64,000 bases of DNA from Pelomyxa schiedti (Eukaryota; Evosea; Pelobiontida; Pelomyxidae): assembly GCA_020536535.1 (NCBI GenBank), contig JAHLWZ010000823.1, forward strand, positions 39,176-103,175, given 5' to 3'. The notes beneath the pieces were generated by a model that saw only the letters and a program-made list of their open reading frames with translations, searched no databases and was not told the DNA's origin. Made by a program: the position numbers and the translations under genes. This document shows, in pieces, positions 49,391-62,600 of the stretch. Within the stretch, counting starts at the first letter, position 1. The number at the start of each line of letters is the position of its first letter.

Positions 49391-52300
49391 TCAATGGTTA
49401 TTTAAAATCTGCCTCAGCCTGGCTTCACGTGCCTTGGCCCTCTGTTGTGTGTTGGTATTCTGAAGGAAGTGGAAAGGAAGTAAGGGAAAAACCTGTTCTG
49501 TCTCAATTCTTAAAGCCTCTTCTTCAGCCTGTAACCGGGCCATTTCAGCTTCGCGTTGTCTGCGGCGCTATGAAGGGGATTGGTGTGGTGGAAAAATGGT
49601 AAACTGGCATACTGCTTGCATGGCATCCACTACTTCATTTGCAGTAATTGGCTTCAACTGTGATAAATTAATCAGATGATTAACTGGCAGCATTATGGTG
49701 CGGTTTACCTCGGTTGTTTTTCGGGCAGTTTCTGCTTGAACTTTCTCCTCTGCTTTACGCTTCTCTTCTGCCAAACGACGTTCCTCTTCGGCTTTTTTGG
49801 CTTCAGCCACACGTTTTTCTTCGTCCACTCTTTTAGCTTCGGCAGCACGAATTGCTTCTTCCTGCAATGATTTGGAAACGAAGTTTGGATTATAAATGCC
49901 ATCTTACCTCTTCTAGAAGGGCCCGCCTTTGCTCCTCTCTGCGTGCAAGAATCATATCCCTGGTACTCAGCCCTCTGGATGCTTCCTTGAATTATGTTAC
50001 CCTCAGGAACTAAAACGACCACGTTACCTCTTTCCTTCTTGCAGATTCCTTTGCCAGTTCAATAGAACGTTTCAGGGAATCGCCTTCTCTCTCTTAGGCA
50101 AGGTTAAAGGAACTTTGTGTAATGAAAGAGAGGAGTACCCAATCTTTCTTTCTCTGCCATATACACTTTTGGATCTGTTCGTGTGGAGGATGGTGCTGTG
50201 GTACGTGGAGGTGAGCGTTCCAAGTGAACTGTGGTGGGGTGTGGAGTCTCAACAACGGCCGTTGTGGTCTCTGTTATCTGGGGCAAGACTGGTTCAGCTG
50301 AAACTTGTTTGACGGGAATTGGTTCTGCAGGAGCAATTTTGCTGTAGTGGAGAGTTAGTGGAGAAAGAGGGTGAAATGGGAAAACACTGTGCAATTGGAG
50401 TAAGGTCTTCCTGGAGAATTTATGTTAATAGCACTTGAGGAACACAGAGATTTGCCTTGGAGGGGGTAACTTCTGCTCTTGGCCGTGCTTCTATTTTCGA
50501 TGGCACTGGTTCTATTCTTGGTAGGATATGTTCTACTATTGACGGTGCTTCTTCTGTTATTGACGGTGCTTCTTCTGCACTTGTCTGCTTTTGGTCCTCT
50601 TCCATTTGGCGCTTCATCTCTTCATAATACTGTTTCTCTTCTTCCTGAACGTGACTTGTCACTACTAAAATACAACAAAAATCCAGGCACCTCTCGTGCT
50701 TTGAGCTCCAGCTCTCGTTCGCGCTTAGCTTTGGCTAGCTCTTCTGCAAGCCATCTTTCATGAGCTTCTTTTTCATGTTTTTTCCTTAGTTCTTCTGCTT
50801 GCCTCCTACTCATAATATGACACTTGTCAAACCAAGAAAAATTACCGTTCTTCCTCTGACTTCTGGAACTGAGCAATCTGAGCGAGTCTTTCAGCTTTTT
50901 CCCTTTCAAGTCTTTCAAGCCGCTCCTGCTCTTCCCTTTTCCATCTGCGTTCTTTTTCCTCCTCAGTCTCCTCGGTGGGATTTCTAGAAGTGCTTGGAGC
51001 AGTAGAAACGCTTTGGCTTGGACTCTCTGAAGACGGTGACTCATCCTCATCTACACTTTTGGACTGAGCTATCCGACTGAGAATAGTATCGCGAGTGCTA
51101 GCATGGTTTTGCTATCGGTGTGAGAGCCAATAAAGTACCAGAAGGACAGTACCTGCTGAGCACTTTCTACAGTAAGTTGCCGACAGCGTAGAAGGCGTTC
51201 TGCAGCGTCTTTCTCAGCTTCTTTATGTTAACTATCTCTCTCGGAGGGGGAACAGATGAATACCTGCTTTCTGAGCAAGGTAGGCAGCAGTGGAAGGTTG
51301 GATGTGTCGGGGCCCTGCTCTGGGCTTTGACAGTGATTCGACAAATGCTACTGCGGACTCATCAGGCTCCTCTCTAAATCTGTAGCAAAGTTAGGTTCAA
51401 TTCAAAGGTTTCGTTTTACCTGTTTGTAGTTGTATTGATGTGAGTGGTTTCTTGTTTTCGAATCTCAGGCTGAAGTTCCGGCTCAGTGGGCGACGAATGA
51501 ACACTATTTATTGCAGGATTGTCTATGTGTTTTTGTTCAGCCTGTTATTTGTATACGTATTTAAGCTTGGCTTTATTTTTTATGTCCTTCCCCAATACCT
51601 CTTGCACCACTCTTGGTTCATCTGATCCGAGTTCCTTCCTGCAGGAACAAAGGAGAGGGTTAAGGGAGAGATATACAAAGCAGCTCACTTGGGTGGGGCA
51701 TTTGATGGAATGTATGCTTCCGAGGTAACAGCTACAGTGTCAATGGTACTGCTTTGTTGGGAGAAGATAGGTGTCGGAGTCAAAGTTGTGGCTGTGATTG
51801 GAATCGGTGTAAATTCTGGTATTTTGAGTTCCTCCTGGAAACTGATTAATGCCACAGGAAAATTTAAGAGGTGCTACAATAGGAGTATTAGGAGAAGCCA
51901 AAGGTTGTCGATTTCTCCTGGCGGCAAGGCTTTCTTCCATTCTTCTCATTTCCTCTTGTAGGCGTTGGTTTTCAGCTTCCTGAAAGAAAGGGAAGTATTA
52001 CAATAAAAAAAAAAATAGAAACGGAGCAAACTCGTTCCGCTTGGCGCTGCGCTTCTCTCTCGCGCTTTGCCTTGGCTAGCTCTTCAGCCAACCACTTCTG
52101 GTGGTCCTCTGCTTCCTGCTTTTTCCGCAATGCCTCAGCTTGCCTCCTTTGGTTTTCCCAATAAACAAAAGGGAGGGAATTTGAAATATACTTGGCTTCT
52201 TCCTCCTTCTGGTATTTTATTCTTTCTGCTAATTGCTCAGCTTTTTCCCTTTCGCGTTTGGCAACTCTCTCATCTTCTTCACGTTGCCAGCGGGCTTCTT

Positions 52301-53275
52301 TCTCTTCCAATGTTTCTTCACGACTGATACCATTCTGTGAAGTTGTGTGGTTCGGTCGATCTTTGGACAGAATTGGTTCCCGAGAATTTGCCTATAAAAC
52401 ATCACAAAGAAAGGAATTTAGAGGCTTTACCCTTTCAAGGGATTCCACATATTTGGCTGCTCTTTCCTGTTCCTCTCTGAATAGTGAGAAATTTGAAATG
52501 GTTTTTCTATGAAGCACCTGCGAGCACGTTCTTCAGCTTCGAGTCTTTGAGTTTGGAGAGCTGGCGAAGTTGTGGTTTCAATCTCGGATAAAGTGAGATA
52601 TTCATTTTCCCTTCGAGCTATGATTGCTTCATGAGCACCTCCCACATGTTTAATACCATAAGCACTTGCCAATCTCAATCTTTCTTCTTCCTGAATTCTC
52701 TTGAACAGAAAGTGCATTAATTTGTAACCTACCTCTTTTTTTCTTTTTGCTTCCCTTGCCTGCTCCCGTGCTCGAAGAAGTCTGTCCCCAGACTCCTTTT
52801 CTGAGAAAATGTCACCACTGTGGAGTGTGAAAACTGGCGCACCTGTTCTTTCCCTTTCTAAGACTACTTGTCTTTCAGCAGGAACACGTTGTTCAGTTTT
52901 AGCTCCACCAGTTGTCCTTGTTTTGGAAATTACTGCCTCGATTCTGTTTGCTCGTTCCTCTTCTCTGACGATTTGCCGGTTGCTGAATGTGCCAAGTTAA
53001 GCAAAAATTAAGTGTTTTACACAGGTCAGTAAGTACTTGGTAACACGCTGGCTGGTTGACACGGACTTATTGCCCTGCCATCCGTGGTTAAGGTGTCACT
53101 TTGTTGATCACAAATTAAAAAAAAAGGCTGGCGTACTTGCTGGGCTCTCAACCACTTGAGGCTGGTCTGCACGGTTTCTAGTAGCTCCTCCAACTCTTGT
53201 TCAGTCTTTCCCACGAGCTTCACAGACGTAAATGTTGGTGTTGTGAGGAACCTCTACCTCTTCGTCGTCGTCCAT
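49391..53275 (-). CDS. Long coiled-coil protein with repeated charged helices
   Basis: MDDDEE at 53,275 joins through a 40-nt intron to LVGKTEQELEELLETVQTSL in frame. Nearly all later exons are Glu/Lys/Arg/Ala/Gln-rich helix. A block of about 30 residues recurs: ALRKKQEAEDHQKWLAEELA (52,030-52,130) and ELRKKHEKEAHERWLAEELA (50,700-50,800), each followed by KAKRERE. Other parts include EAKRVDEEKRVAEAKKAEEE (49,750-49,850) and Pro/Ser/Val linkers such as IVEHILPRIEPVPSK. The chain ends ARLRQILNNH at 49,391. At roughly 900-1000 residues it resembles cytoskeletal or centrosomal scaffold proteins in composition only; no diagnostic domain is visible. About ten exons are needed. Confidence 0.65.
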
Positions 53276-53440
53276 TCGTATCCGAAATTTGCTGTTTTTT
53301 TTCTTTTTAATTTGTTCGATCAAACTCGCTGTATTTTTTGTTTGTTGGTGCCGGGTCTGCGCCACAATTCCAAGGGCAAAAAAAATTTTCCAACTCGAAG
53401 GGGGAATTTATATGAGGTTGTGTTTCACTACGCTGTTGTA

Positions 53441-55215
53441 TTAAAAACCTTGATCCACAGCAAGCACTGGCAGAGTACCAGCTAGTTTGGCTGCCATGAA
53501 CTCCCTCATGGCATCAAGTGTGAGTGCGGCACCCTTTTTCTCACACAGGTACCAGGAGTCTTGTGGAAGGTCCAGAATGAGAAGTTTCTCCTCGAAGACA
53601 TCACCCTCGGCTGAGTTGGTTTGTTAGATTAAGACTACTCCAGAGATGGAGGAGAGGAACCGAGGCTGATGAGTGATCGAATCTGTAGCCCCACTGTGGA
53701 CTCGGCATCAGCAAGGTAGAAACGAAGGGTTCCATTTCTCGCCTTTTCTTCTTCAGCAATTACATTCTGAAAAGGGCATAAGACGAAAAGTAATAAACGT
53801 TACGAGCGCACCAAATCGTGGCGCAGCACTGCAATACGTTCGGGAGTTGCCCGTTCGGCAAAAAGCAGACCTATAGCAGTAGCTTCAGCACCGCGTATCT
53901 TCCCAATTGATTTCACCAACTGAGGGACCCACGGGAAACGGGCACCTTCTGGGTCGTCCTGAGGAGGGGTAAACATGATTGTCTTGAAGAAAAAGTAGTG
54001 CTGAGACCTCGACATCATCGCGGGTTTCAGTGGAAACAAGCTTTCCAGTGGGATCCATCAAAACAAGTGTAGGAATGCCACGTACTCCAAATTCACTGCT
54101 TATAGCCCTGTTCGTTTTCCTTTTTTTCGCGGTTAACACCTATTCAACACGAGATTCATACATGTCCGTATACGGTAAAGCCAGCCAAGGCATCTCACCC
54201 CAGTATGTCATGAAATCAGCCTCTGACCTATCTGAAGAGACAAAAACTATTTCAAATTCTTTACCAGCAGACTATAAAAGAAACCATGAGATTGAAACAG
54301 CAAGATAAGGTACCTTCAACTGATTGTAGGTATGAACTAATTTCGGAGTGAAGTGGTGGCACGGCCCACACCAGGAGCCAGAAAAATAGAAAGCGTGATA
54401 TTTACCCTATAGTTTGGCGTCAGAAGTAGAAGAGGAAAAAGGGAACTCACCAATAAGGAAGAACCTGGAACGTGAGCCAGTGACTTGTTGATGAAATTAC
54501 AGCCACCAGTGTGTGTGGTGCTACTCCCATAAATGGATTCTGCAAAAGGTACCTTGACCCATGGGAATTGGGAGGCACTCGGGTCATCCTCGACAGACAT
54601 GCGTGCATCGGTCGAGAGTACATTGCCAGCTTGGTCAAGGAGAACAAGGGTTGGAATTCCTTCAACTGAACGAAAATTAAACCATACTGACAGTAGTAAT
54701 ATGTTTCCATACCCTGTAAAGCATCAGAAAGAAGGGCCCTAGTTTCTTCCTCAGCATAAGGAATAGCGATCCACGGCATCGAGTTTATGTATTCCTGGAA
54801 GTCGTGTTCACTGCGATCTGAAGAGATAAATACGATCTAGAGAACTTTATTAGCATGAAAAAGAAGGCCTCACGAGCCAACACCACAAAGAAAAAATCCA
54901 ATCACAGGGTGGAATTGCCTCGAAATTCTTGGATGCAGCAAATTTGTTGTAAAAGGTTGCCAGTTTTGGTGTGAATCCTCTGCATGGAGGACACCTGGCA
55001 GTGGAATCATTAAGTCCTTGTGTTTAAAAAAACGCAGTACGAAGAGGGGCTAAAAAAACAGCTTGGTACCAGTGAGCAGAGAAGTACAGGAACACGAAGG
55101 CTTTGTCCTCCAATGTTCCGGCGGCAGGTGTGGGTCTCCCAGATCCGGCAACAAAAGTGCCACCCAACATCGCCAGCGGAATGCACGTAGTGTCGTTGCT
55201 TGACGTAGCTGCCAT
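53441..55215 (-). CDS. Nucleoredoxin/tryparedoxin-like protein with two CxxC thioredoxin domains
   Basis: Thiol-disulfide oxidoreductase of the nucleoredoxin group. From [20 protein letters not shown] the first domain reads [11 protein letters not shown], spliced to [18 protein letters not shown], giving the WCPPCR redox motif; then [33 protein letters not shown] and [11 protein letters not shown] second domain has [19 protein letters not shown] with WCGPC, then [18 protein letters not shown]. Each thioredoxin unit ends in the Trp/Pro block FPWV ([11 protein letters not shown] and [11 protein letters not shown]). A C-terminal part, [18 protein letters not shown] to [19 protein letters not shown], resembles a further thioredoxin-like end with no CxxC. 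Both redox Cys pairs are present, so it should be active. Exons are short and several junctions are approximate. Confidence 0.85.
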
Positions 55216-55369
55216 TTGTCTCGTAGTGGTGCCAAATGAGATCTGACTTTTTATGTTTGTTTGCGTTTTTTTGTTCCTTCTTTTTGCTTCTGTCCGTTGA
55301 CAGGCGAAAAAAAATAAATCAAAAAAACAGGGAATTCATACTCTGGGTTCGTGAACGTCAACAGGAATT

Positions 55370-57568
55370 CTATGTGTGTGAATGTAGGTATGAAAGAAGG
55401 ATAGGTAGTGGTGATGAAGGGGGTGTGAATGGGTTTGTATCCCACCAGTCACATTCCTGCTGGTGATATGCTGTTGTTGCTTGTGTGTTAGGTAGGTTGA
55501 TTACAAGGGTAGGCCCACTGCTGGTGCTGAACAGTGGCCACTGTGTATCGAAAATGGAACCTGGTTCCCCTGTGGCAGCTTCTTGGGTCCAGGAGTGAAT
55601 AACTTGAACTGCGAGGTCTGATTCGCACACCGTGCCACGTTTGGTTGCTGTTGATTTAGAGCTTGTGTTGCAGTGAAAACAGTATCCTGGGACAAAGGAG
55701 GCACTCTCGAAAACATATGCCAGCTCCGCACCATGACAAACTTGTCCAATGCAACCTTTTTGGGTTAGATAGTTTGGGAATTTTGGCTTTACTACCTGTA
55801 CTGTTGTTCATAGGGTCTTGTACTGGAGGATAAGCAAAGATATAAGAATATGAGGGAATTCCATATGCTGTTGTGGCTCGTAATGCTTGCCTTGCTGGGC
55901 AAATCTTTTTATTCCCCAGATGAGTATTAGACACGAGTTATAGTGTGGGTTCACACCATTTCCATATCAGTGGACAATTGTGAAAGTGCTGGCCGGGCAT
56001 CGCCATGCAGGCCTTGTGGTGCAGGATACAGTTCTAAGAGCTCTGCTGCTTTTTCCTCCCCAAATACAACTTCCAAAGCGGTTGTGTATAGGACTGGGGA
56101 AATCGGAGATTGGAAAAAGTCATACAAGAATGATACTGGTATATCACTTACTTCAGGGGAATGGTATTGTGTTGTTTAAAACCGGTTTCATTCTGGACAT
56201 CTCCCATTATAACAGACTTTACTCCAGGAGTGATCATTCCGTTTTGCAATTGAACAAGAGGAAGTGGGCCAGAGACCAGATCTAAGAGGAAAAAAAACCC
56301 GTGAAGTTGTGCAGACATAGAATAGAATGAGAGAAGTACAGTTGTCATATGTCGGAACCCAGCACTTGACATCATAAATTGAAAAGGGCTGCGCTAAACA
56401 AACAGTATTGTCTTGTGCTGTAAGAATACTTTCCACTGTAACGTTTCTTAAGCAATCCAAATTTTCTGCATCACACCCAACTAAGGCGCCGAATTTCTCT
56501 GAATATCTATATTGTTGAGCTGGATAAGGATATCAACTTGTTTCATACGGGGTAGATTCCTCCTTGGTTCGGTAATAGGTAACCAAGAAATTACTTTCAA
56601 GTATTACATTAGAAATAAGCCCACTGAATGCTGTTGAAGTCAAAGCAATAGTTGATAGCATTGCACCAGCACTTTGGCCGAAGAGAGTCACCTAGATACT
56701 GTCATTCCAGCGATTGGATGAAGAATTACCTTAGAGGGATCACCACCGAAAGCTTTAATATTGGCACTGACCCACTGAAGGGCGAAGAGAACATCTTTTA
56801 CACCTGTAAAATTGGTTAGAACAAAGCCAAAACCAAAGGAAAGGTTGCCATAATTCCCGTCAAGCGAGGAGCCCGACAAGAATCCAAGGGCTCCAATGCG
56901 GTAGTTGAAGGATACTAAAATTACATTTTGCAAAGCGGTGTTATTACCCCAGTACAGGGGATCACTACTCCACCCCTTTTTGGTGAGCATTAATTTTGCA
57001 CCCTCAATTTTTCCAGGATACCTGTGTCATTCCACCGCCGTAAATCCACACCATAACAGGAAGCATAGAATCTTCTGTCAATGGAGTGTAGACCTAATTC
57101 CAGTAAATGAATTGAAAAAAACCCGAGAGAGACAGCGCTACATTCAAATACAAGCAATCCTCCGAATACCCAGTAGCCTCCAATGACCCATAAGTGCCGC
57201 TCTGAGGGCAAGGTGGTCCAAATTGTGTGTGCGTGCGCACTCCTTCCCAATAGTCTGGACTAACAGGGTCACTCCACCTCAATATTCCCACAGGGGCTTG
57301 GGCGTAAGGAATGCCTAGAAAGGCTCTACCCCAATCGTCACACTCTCCCTGTATCCAGCTATCATGGTGGTAAAAAAAAAAAGAAAATTTCTGTGACTTT
57401 GTAGCATTTGGGAACAAAGTCCAAGGGGCATGCAGACAGACAAGTGAAACAACAAGAGAGGGTGGCAGTTCGAGCCCGACCGTACCCATTTTGGGTTTCA
57501 ACAGTGTCAGTGCAGGCACTCACCGCTACAGAAAAAACGGCCACCCACAACACTAACCGGCAAACCAT
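55370..57568 (-). CDS. Secreted type-B carboxylesterase (cholinesterase-like)
   Basis: MVCRLVLWVAVFSVAVSACT is a signal peptide. Following exons read ECDDWGRAFLGIPYAQAPVG, EDCLYLNV (the Cys pair of the first disulfide), LPVMVWIYGGG (oxyanion hole), VSFNYRIGALGFLSG, VLFALQWVSANIKAFGGDPS and TLFGQSAGAML, whose Ser is the nucleophile. Near the end VCHGAELAYVFE supplies the catalytic His, and the last exon ends with QQECDWWDTNPF, the Cys-x-(W/F)-W motif of esterase C-termini. The acidic member of the triad was not read clearly because of exon boundaries around 56,200-56,500. It probably hydrolyses carboxyl esters outside the cell or in vacuoles. Exons run to about 55,370 and the reading is multi-intron throughout. 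Confidence 0.88.
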
Positions 57569-57835
57569 TTCCAGATTTCTGAGATTCGTGATGTTCCGGT
57601 AAAGCTCTGAATCTGCTGTTCGGTGACTCACATCCACAGGGCATTGTAGCTCCCTTTCAGCACCAACTTCCGTACACCTCACACTACAACCATTGGTCAC
57701 TGCCAGTGTGAGGTATGATCAATTTCCCAGTATCCTAACTACAGCCTTTCGTGGAGAGTCAGCAGCGTGACCCTACACCGAGTGTCGTCGTCCCACGTCG
57801 GCGCAGACACACTCCAACGACAACAGCAACCACCC

Positions 57836-59416
57836 ATGAGTATGTTGCATCGCAACAGCAGCAGCAACAAAGCAAAATCGTCCCTCACCACCAGCAGTAC
57901 CTCCTCCCACTCCCACCCACACGTTACCCCCACTAAAGCTTCGTGCCAATGTAGAAGCACCACCCGCCAGGCGGAGGCCCACCCCGCCAAAGGGGGGTGC
58001 TGCGTACTCACCCTGGGCCTCTGCCTCGCACTCGCTCTCACTGGCCTCGGCATAACCACGCTGTGCACCCTGCAGTGCAGCACGCCGGGCGGGGGCGGCG
58101 GCCTGGACAGCCGAGGGAGCCGCGGCGAGGGCGGCGGGGGAGGCAGCGGCCGAGCCGAGGGCGGCGGAGGAAGAGGAGCAAGCGGCGGGGCAGGGGCCGG
58201 GCCCGGGGCTGGGATTGGGGGTGCCGCTGGCGAGGGCGAGGGCGAGGGCGAAGGCGAGGGCGAGGGGGCCGTCTCGGCGCAAGGGAGCGGCGGCGATGCG
58301 GCGGGGCTGGCAGCCACGGGAAAAACTTTGGAGGCAGCGGGGGTGCCTCTGGGGTGCGAGGACGTCTGCGGAGGGGGTGCGGCTTCTATGACTTGCTCCT
58401 GCGATAGTGTGTTTTCAAAGGTGGCGTGTTGGCTGAGCCGTGTGACGTGCAGGCTGCGTAATTCGGCTGGGCGCAGCCGCGCCCACACTTCCGTTGTGGA
58501 GGAAGCTTCGCAGGACAAGACATCGCCCCCGGGCACGAGGCCACAGAGTGATTCGCCAGTTTTGGATGATCCGCGTGTTGTCGAAGTCGTTCCTGTTCAA
58601 AAGAGAGTTTTGGTAGATAGCAATGCCCGATTTCTTTCCTACCATATAAAGAATAACAGTTAATGAAATGCACAGCAGCTTGTATCCTCACTTTATTTCC
58701 CCTCAAACAGATTTACTGTGACACATTAAGCTCACGAGAGCCTATAAAAAGTAGAAACCTTTTTCCTTGCCCTGATCTCATCTTTTTTTCCCCCTCTTGC
58801 AGGCTTTATTTCCCAACAACTTCCTGACTTGGTACTGGTAGATGTGCCAAATCAACTGCTCTACAGTCAAATCAGCAACTCCAGTCTAGTTTTGTTCGTT
58901 CATCAGGTTCTCTTTCTTCTTTTTTTCCCCTTCGCCGATATGGTGCCAACTAAATCCTCAGGCTCTTTCTGACAAAATCGAAGGCATGTATAACAAGGAT
59001 GTTTTCAATGAACTTTTCACGTTAACAGGTATTCATTGGCGTAAATCCTTACGGTATATCACCTTATTTCTCTCTAGGTGGCAATGTAATTTTCGTAGTT
59101 CTGCGGCAGCTGTCAGCCAACAGCCATTACCCCAAGTTGTTTGCCAGTGTCAGATCCGGTGTTCACATGGCCGCTGTCATGCCAGCTCCACCAGCTCACG
59201 CCACCCACCACACTCCTCTTGTTGGTACCCATCCACGGGCTCACTCCCTGTGGTTGGAATTCAGACATAGCATGTATCAGTTTCACAGGTACAAAGAGCA
59301 CTCAATATTTACTTTCCCCAATTGACCACTTTTCCTTTTTCAGGGATAAGTTCAATGCCCAGGAGATACAACAACTCCGGGTGGCTGTGGACCTGTTCTA
59401 CAATTGTGATGCCTAG
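57836..59416 (+). CDS. Unidentified single-span membrane protein with Gly/Glu repeats
   Basis: From the ATG at 57836 (MSMLHRNSSSNKAK) the first exon has a Ser/Thr/His-rich cytosolic-type head, a hydrophobic span CCVLTLGLCLALALTGLGIT (about 58,000-58,065), then a very GC-rich Gly/Ala tract with six GEG-type repeats (58,225-58,270) and a Cys-rich patch. Later exons give FISQQLPDLVLVDVPNQLLY, LVLFVHQ, ALSDKIEGMYNKDVFNELFT, GNVIFVVLRQLSANSHYPKL and NAQEIQQLRVAVDLFYNC, ending at 59,416. The C-terminal part looks globular and alpha/beta. I do not recognise it. The junction between exon 1 and the next exon (about 58,600 to 58,801) is uncertain, so the two halves could belong to separate genes. Confidence 0.5.
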
Positions 59417-59665
59417 GGAACGGAACACTATCAATGTTAACTGTAATAACAGGCTGTTTATTTGTTATCTACAAAAAAGCGTTTCTAAAAGAAAGCTGCA
59501 ATAAAAAATAAAACAGGAGAAGCTTTCCTTTACAGAAAATCTTCATTTTTGTTATCTCCCAAGTTTTGCGCATTCGATTGCGCAAGAAGATAGAGGCCAT
59601 TGAACACAGAACACTGAGAGTTTTGCATTTACACAGGCTCGAGATGGGAAGCCAGTTTGGCGTTT

Positions 59666-62600
59666 TCATGTTCTTGATGTAACATTGGCCTTATACTTCA
59701 AGAATCTGTTGAGGTTGATTCTTGCCTCGTCACAGTGCCCAAAAACAACAGGATCCAGGTGTTTCTTTTCCATTGCCAGCTTTTTTGTTTTGAGAAGAAG
59801 GTTTGTTTTGTGTTTGTTGTACCTTTCTGTGCCAGATTGGGACAAAAGTGGCCAGTTGAGTGTACATTCCTAGTCTTTTGGCTACATCTTCATGGTCTTC
59901 TTCAGCAAAAATATCAAACAAGCTGTTCAGAGTTTCAGATACAACTTCACAGGGCGTTCCAGGCTTTACAGTTGTCTTGAGAAGAATTTCAGCAAAACCC
60001 TATTGGTGGTTAGTGGAGGAACAGAAAGCAAAGGTGTACAAAAAGTAGAGGGGCATTGGCAGGAATGCGGGCAATGATCCCAATCATCGAAGCGCAGCTG
60101 GTAGCCACTTCAGAGGGAGACTCAGAGTTTTCGAGATGCTTCATTATTAGAGTTGGTTGGGGGATCTATGGAAAAGGTTACTGGACAGAAGTGAGAACGA
60201 GAAGACACACAAATGGTGGTGTTGGCAGAGTAGAACCAATGCATGTCCTAACTAATGTAGCCATGCAACACGTTACTGCGTCAAGGAGTTCGTTGTCTTT
60301 AGAAAACTTCAATTTGGTAAGTTGAGGGTTCTGGTTGTTCGAAAGGGGCACACAAGTCTAGTTGCTTGAGCTTCTGTTGAAGCAAGAGATTCCCACAGAG
60401 CTTGAGACTGCGCCACATAATCTTAAAAGGGGTCAGACACCAACAAATTTCCTGAATAGCACACAAGGTGATGGTAACGATATTAGCAAGTTAGTGAGAC
60501 ATGCTGCCGCACGTAATTGTAATTTTCTGACTCCCGTGATGTGAACGGCGATAACTGGTGCTAGGTCGCGAATTGCTTCAATCATTTCATAGGGAACAGC
60601 AATTTTGGAGGCGATCTCAAGCAATGTTGGCATTGGAGTACACAAGGTTTTATAAGAGCATACTTTGGGTAAAACCCCTAATTTCACCAGCAAAATGAAA
60701 ATCGGCGATACTTCTCGCCTGGAAATTACTTCATCAGCCATAGGTTCGTCATCTGAATATTACTGAGAATGAAAAAAAAAGTGTGAGACCAACCGTCATT
60801 GTAAGTTGGAGGATTTGAGGGCGTTTGAGTATCAGAACACATGTTGGTGAGAATTTCTAAGCAAGTTTGTTGAGCATTAAGGTAGCTGCACCATTCACGC
60901 AGCACATCAGGGCATCTCATTTGAACGGGATTTGGTTCATCCACGTCAACAACTTCCTGATGGTACAATAAGTGAATTTTTGAATGGGGGAAATGAATGA
61001 ATTACTGATAAGATGTCAACAGACTGTTTGTGAACGAGTTCTAGGGCAGCCGGCGCATCATAATTTAGGAGTTCAACAAGAGACACAACTAGTTCCTCCG
61101 AGTTAACTGTCTGGGCCGCAGATAGAAGCATGCCTGATCAGGAATGAGGATATTGAACTATATCTGCCGCGGGAATACCCAATACAAGCGACTTCAAGTG
61201 GGGTGTGATGGATGGAAAGTGTAAGAACTCTTTGAGGGCAACACACTGAGGCTGTTGGAGCTGTGCAACGGCAGAAGAGTTATCATCACAGAGTGTGAAA
61301 ATGAATTGGGCTAGTTTCCCAAGGCCACAGTGAATCACCAGAATTAGGTAAAATAATAGGAACCTGTAACTGCAGCAGCCTCAATTCCGCACTTTGGAAG
61401 CAATGTGAGTAAAGGGGCAACAACTCCGGCTTCCGTAAATTTTGTGGTTGCCTCTTCGGAAACTTCACTATTTTTGTTTAGTGAGGCGAAGCAAGATGCT
61501 TTTCTACATACCATAAATGCGTTGCAAGTAAAATTGTGTTCGCGAGAAGGAGTACTGTCTCACATTCTGGGAAGATATCTGTACTCGTCAACGCGAGAGT
61601 CCCTTCTGCCTGTTTAGTACCAAGGAGTTACTCTATGTGAGAACTCACAGGCACATGTATACTTGCATGATATTCAACAAAACAGGAACTATGCCACATT
61701 TAATGATTCCTGGTATCTGCTCTTCAACAGCGATGCATACGTTTCTGGAGGCATTTAGGAACAAATGAGAAAAGGGCAGCGTTGTGCCTGAGAGCTCCTA
61801 CAGCAGATATTTTCACAGAGCGTTCAGTTTCACCTTTCAAGAGATTAAACAGTTGGCCCGCAATACCCCTTGCCAACAACTCCTTTGTCACATTTGCTTG
61901 GCTAAGAGGAGGACCGGATTTCGGCTCGGGCTTGTTGCAGGGGGCTGCAGAACTAATACTTGGAAGTAATGTGCTAGTGATCTCTTCAATACTACCAGTA
62001 ACATCACTCCCAATGCAAACTTCATAATTGGAGGTATCCACATCACATGGCTTATCCTTGTCATCCCCAGAGTTTTGTGGTGATGGCATTGCAGGGGCTG
62101 CGGCTGTGGCTGCTGATGCAACGTTGCTTAGCGTTGAAGGAGCTGTCAATCCTTGCTGAGTGTCTGTTTGTACCGGAGCAGTTGAGGGAACAGTTTCAGA
62201 GGATGAAGGTGCCGGAGTTGAGGTGGAAGCTTTGCTGTCTTGCTGAGGCAATGGTGGGAAGAACATGGGGACTGCTGTGTCTGGAGTTGGAACAGATGCA
62301 AAAGCAGAAGCTATAACGTGGCAAGCACACTCCCTATCTTTCTTCGTAGTACTGTGCAACTTTTTTTTTTGTTATTGTTTTTGTTTTATTTATTTTTTGA
62401 GACAACCCACATTAGACACGCATTGTACTCTATAAAGAGCAACAACAAGCACAGAATAGAAATAGCAAAAGCAAAAGCAAAAGCAAAAGCAAAAGCAAAA
62501 GCAAAAGCAAAAGCAAAAAACGTACAAGGGTGATAGTCCTTTCAATATCAGACAGCTTGACAGCATCGACCGAAAAAATAGAACCGCTTTTCTGGCCCCT

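Noticed and set aside
57361-57520. Plus-strand 57408-57602 frame as a small gene.
   Set aside because: It lies opposite the signal-peptide exon and first intron of the esterase and has no features of its own.
57739-58536. Minus-strand 265-codon frame opposite the membrane protein.
   Set aside because: It is a shadow of the GGC/GAG repeats, reading as Pro/Ser strings; the plus strand has the plausible membrane span and continuing exons.
62430-62530. Poly-Leu stretch on the minus strand continuing SYO1 exon 1.
   Set aside because: It is translation through the (GCTTTT)n microsatellite, which lies in the intron.
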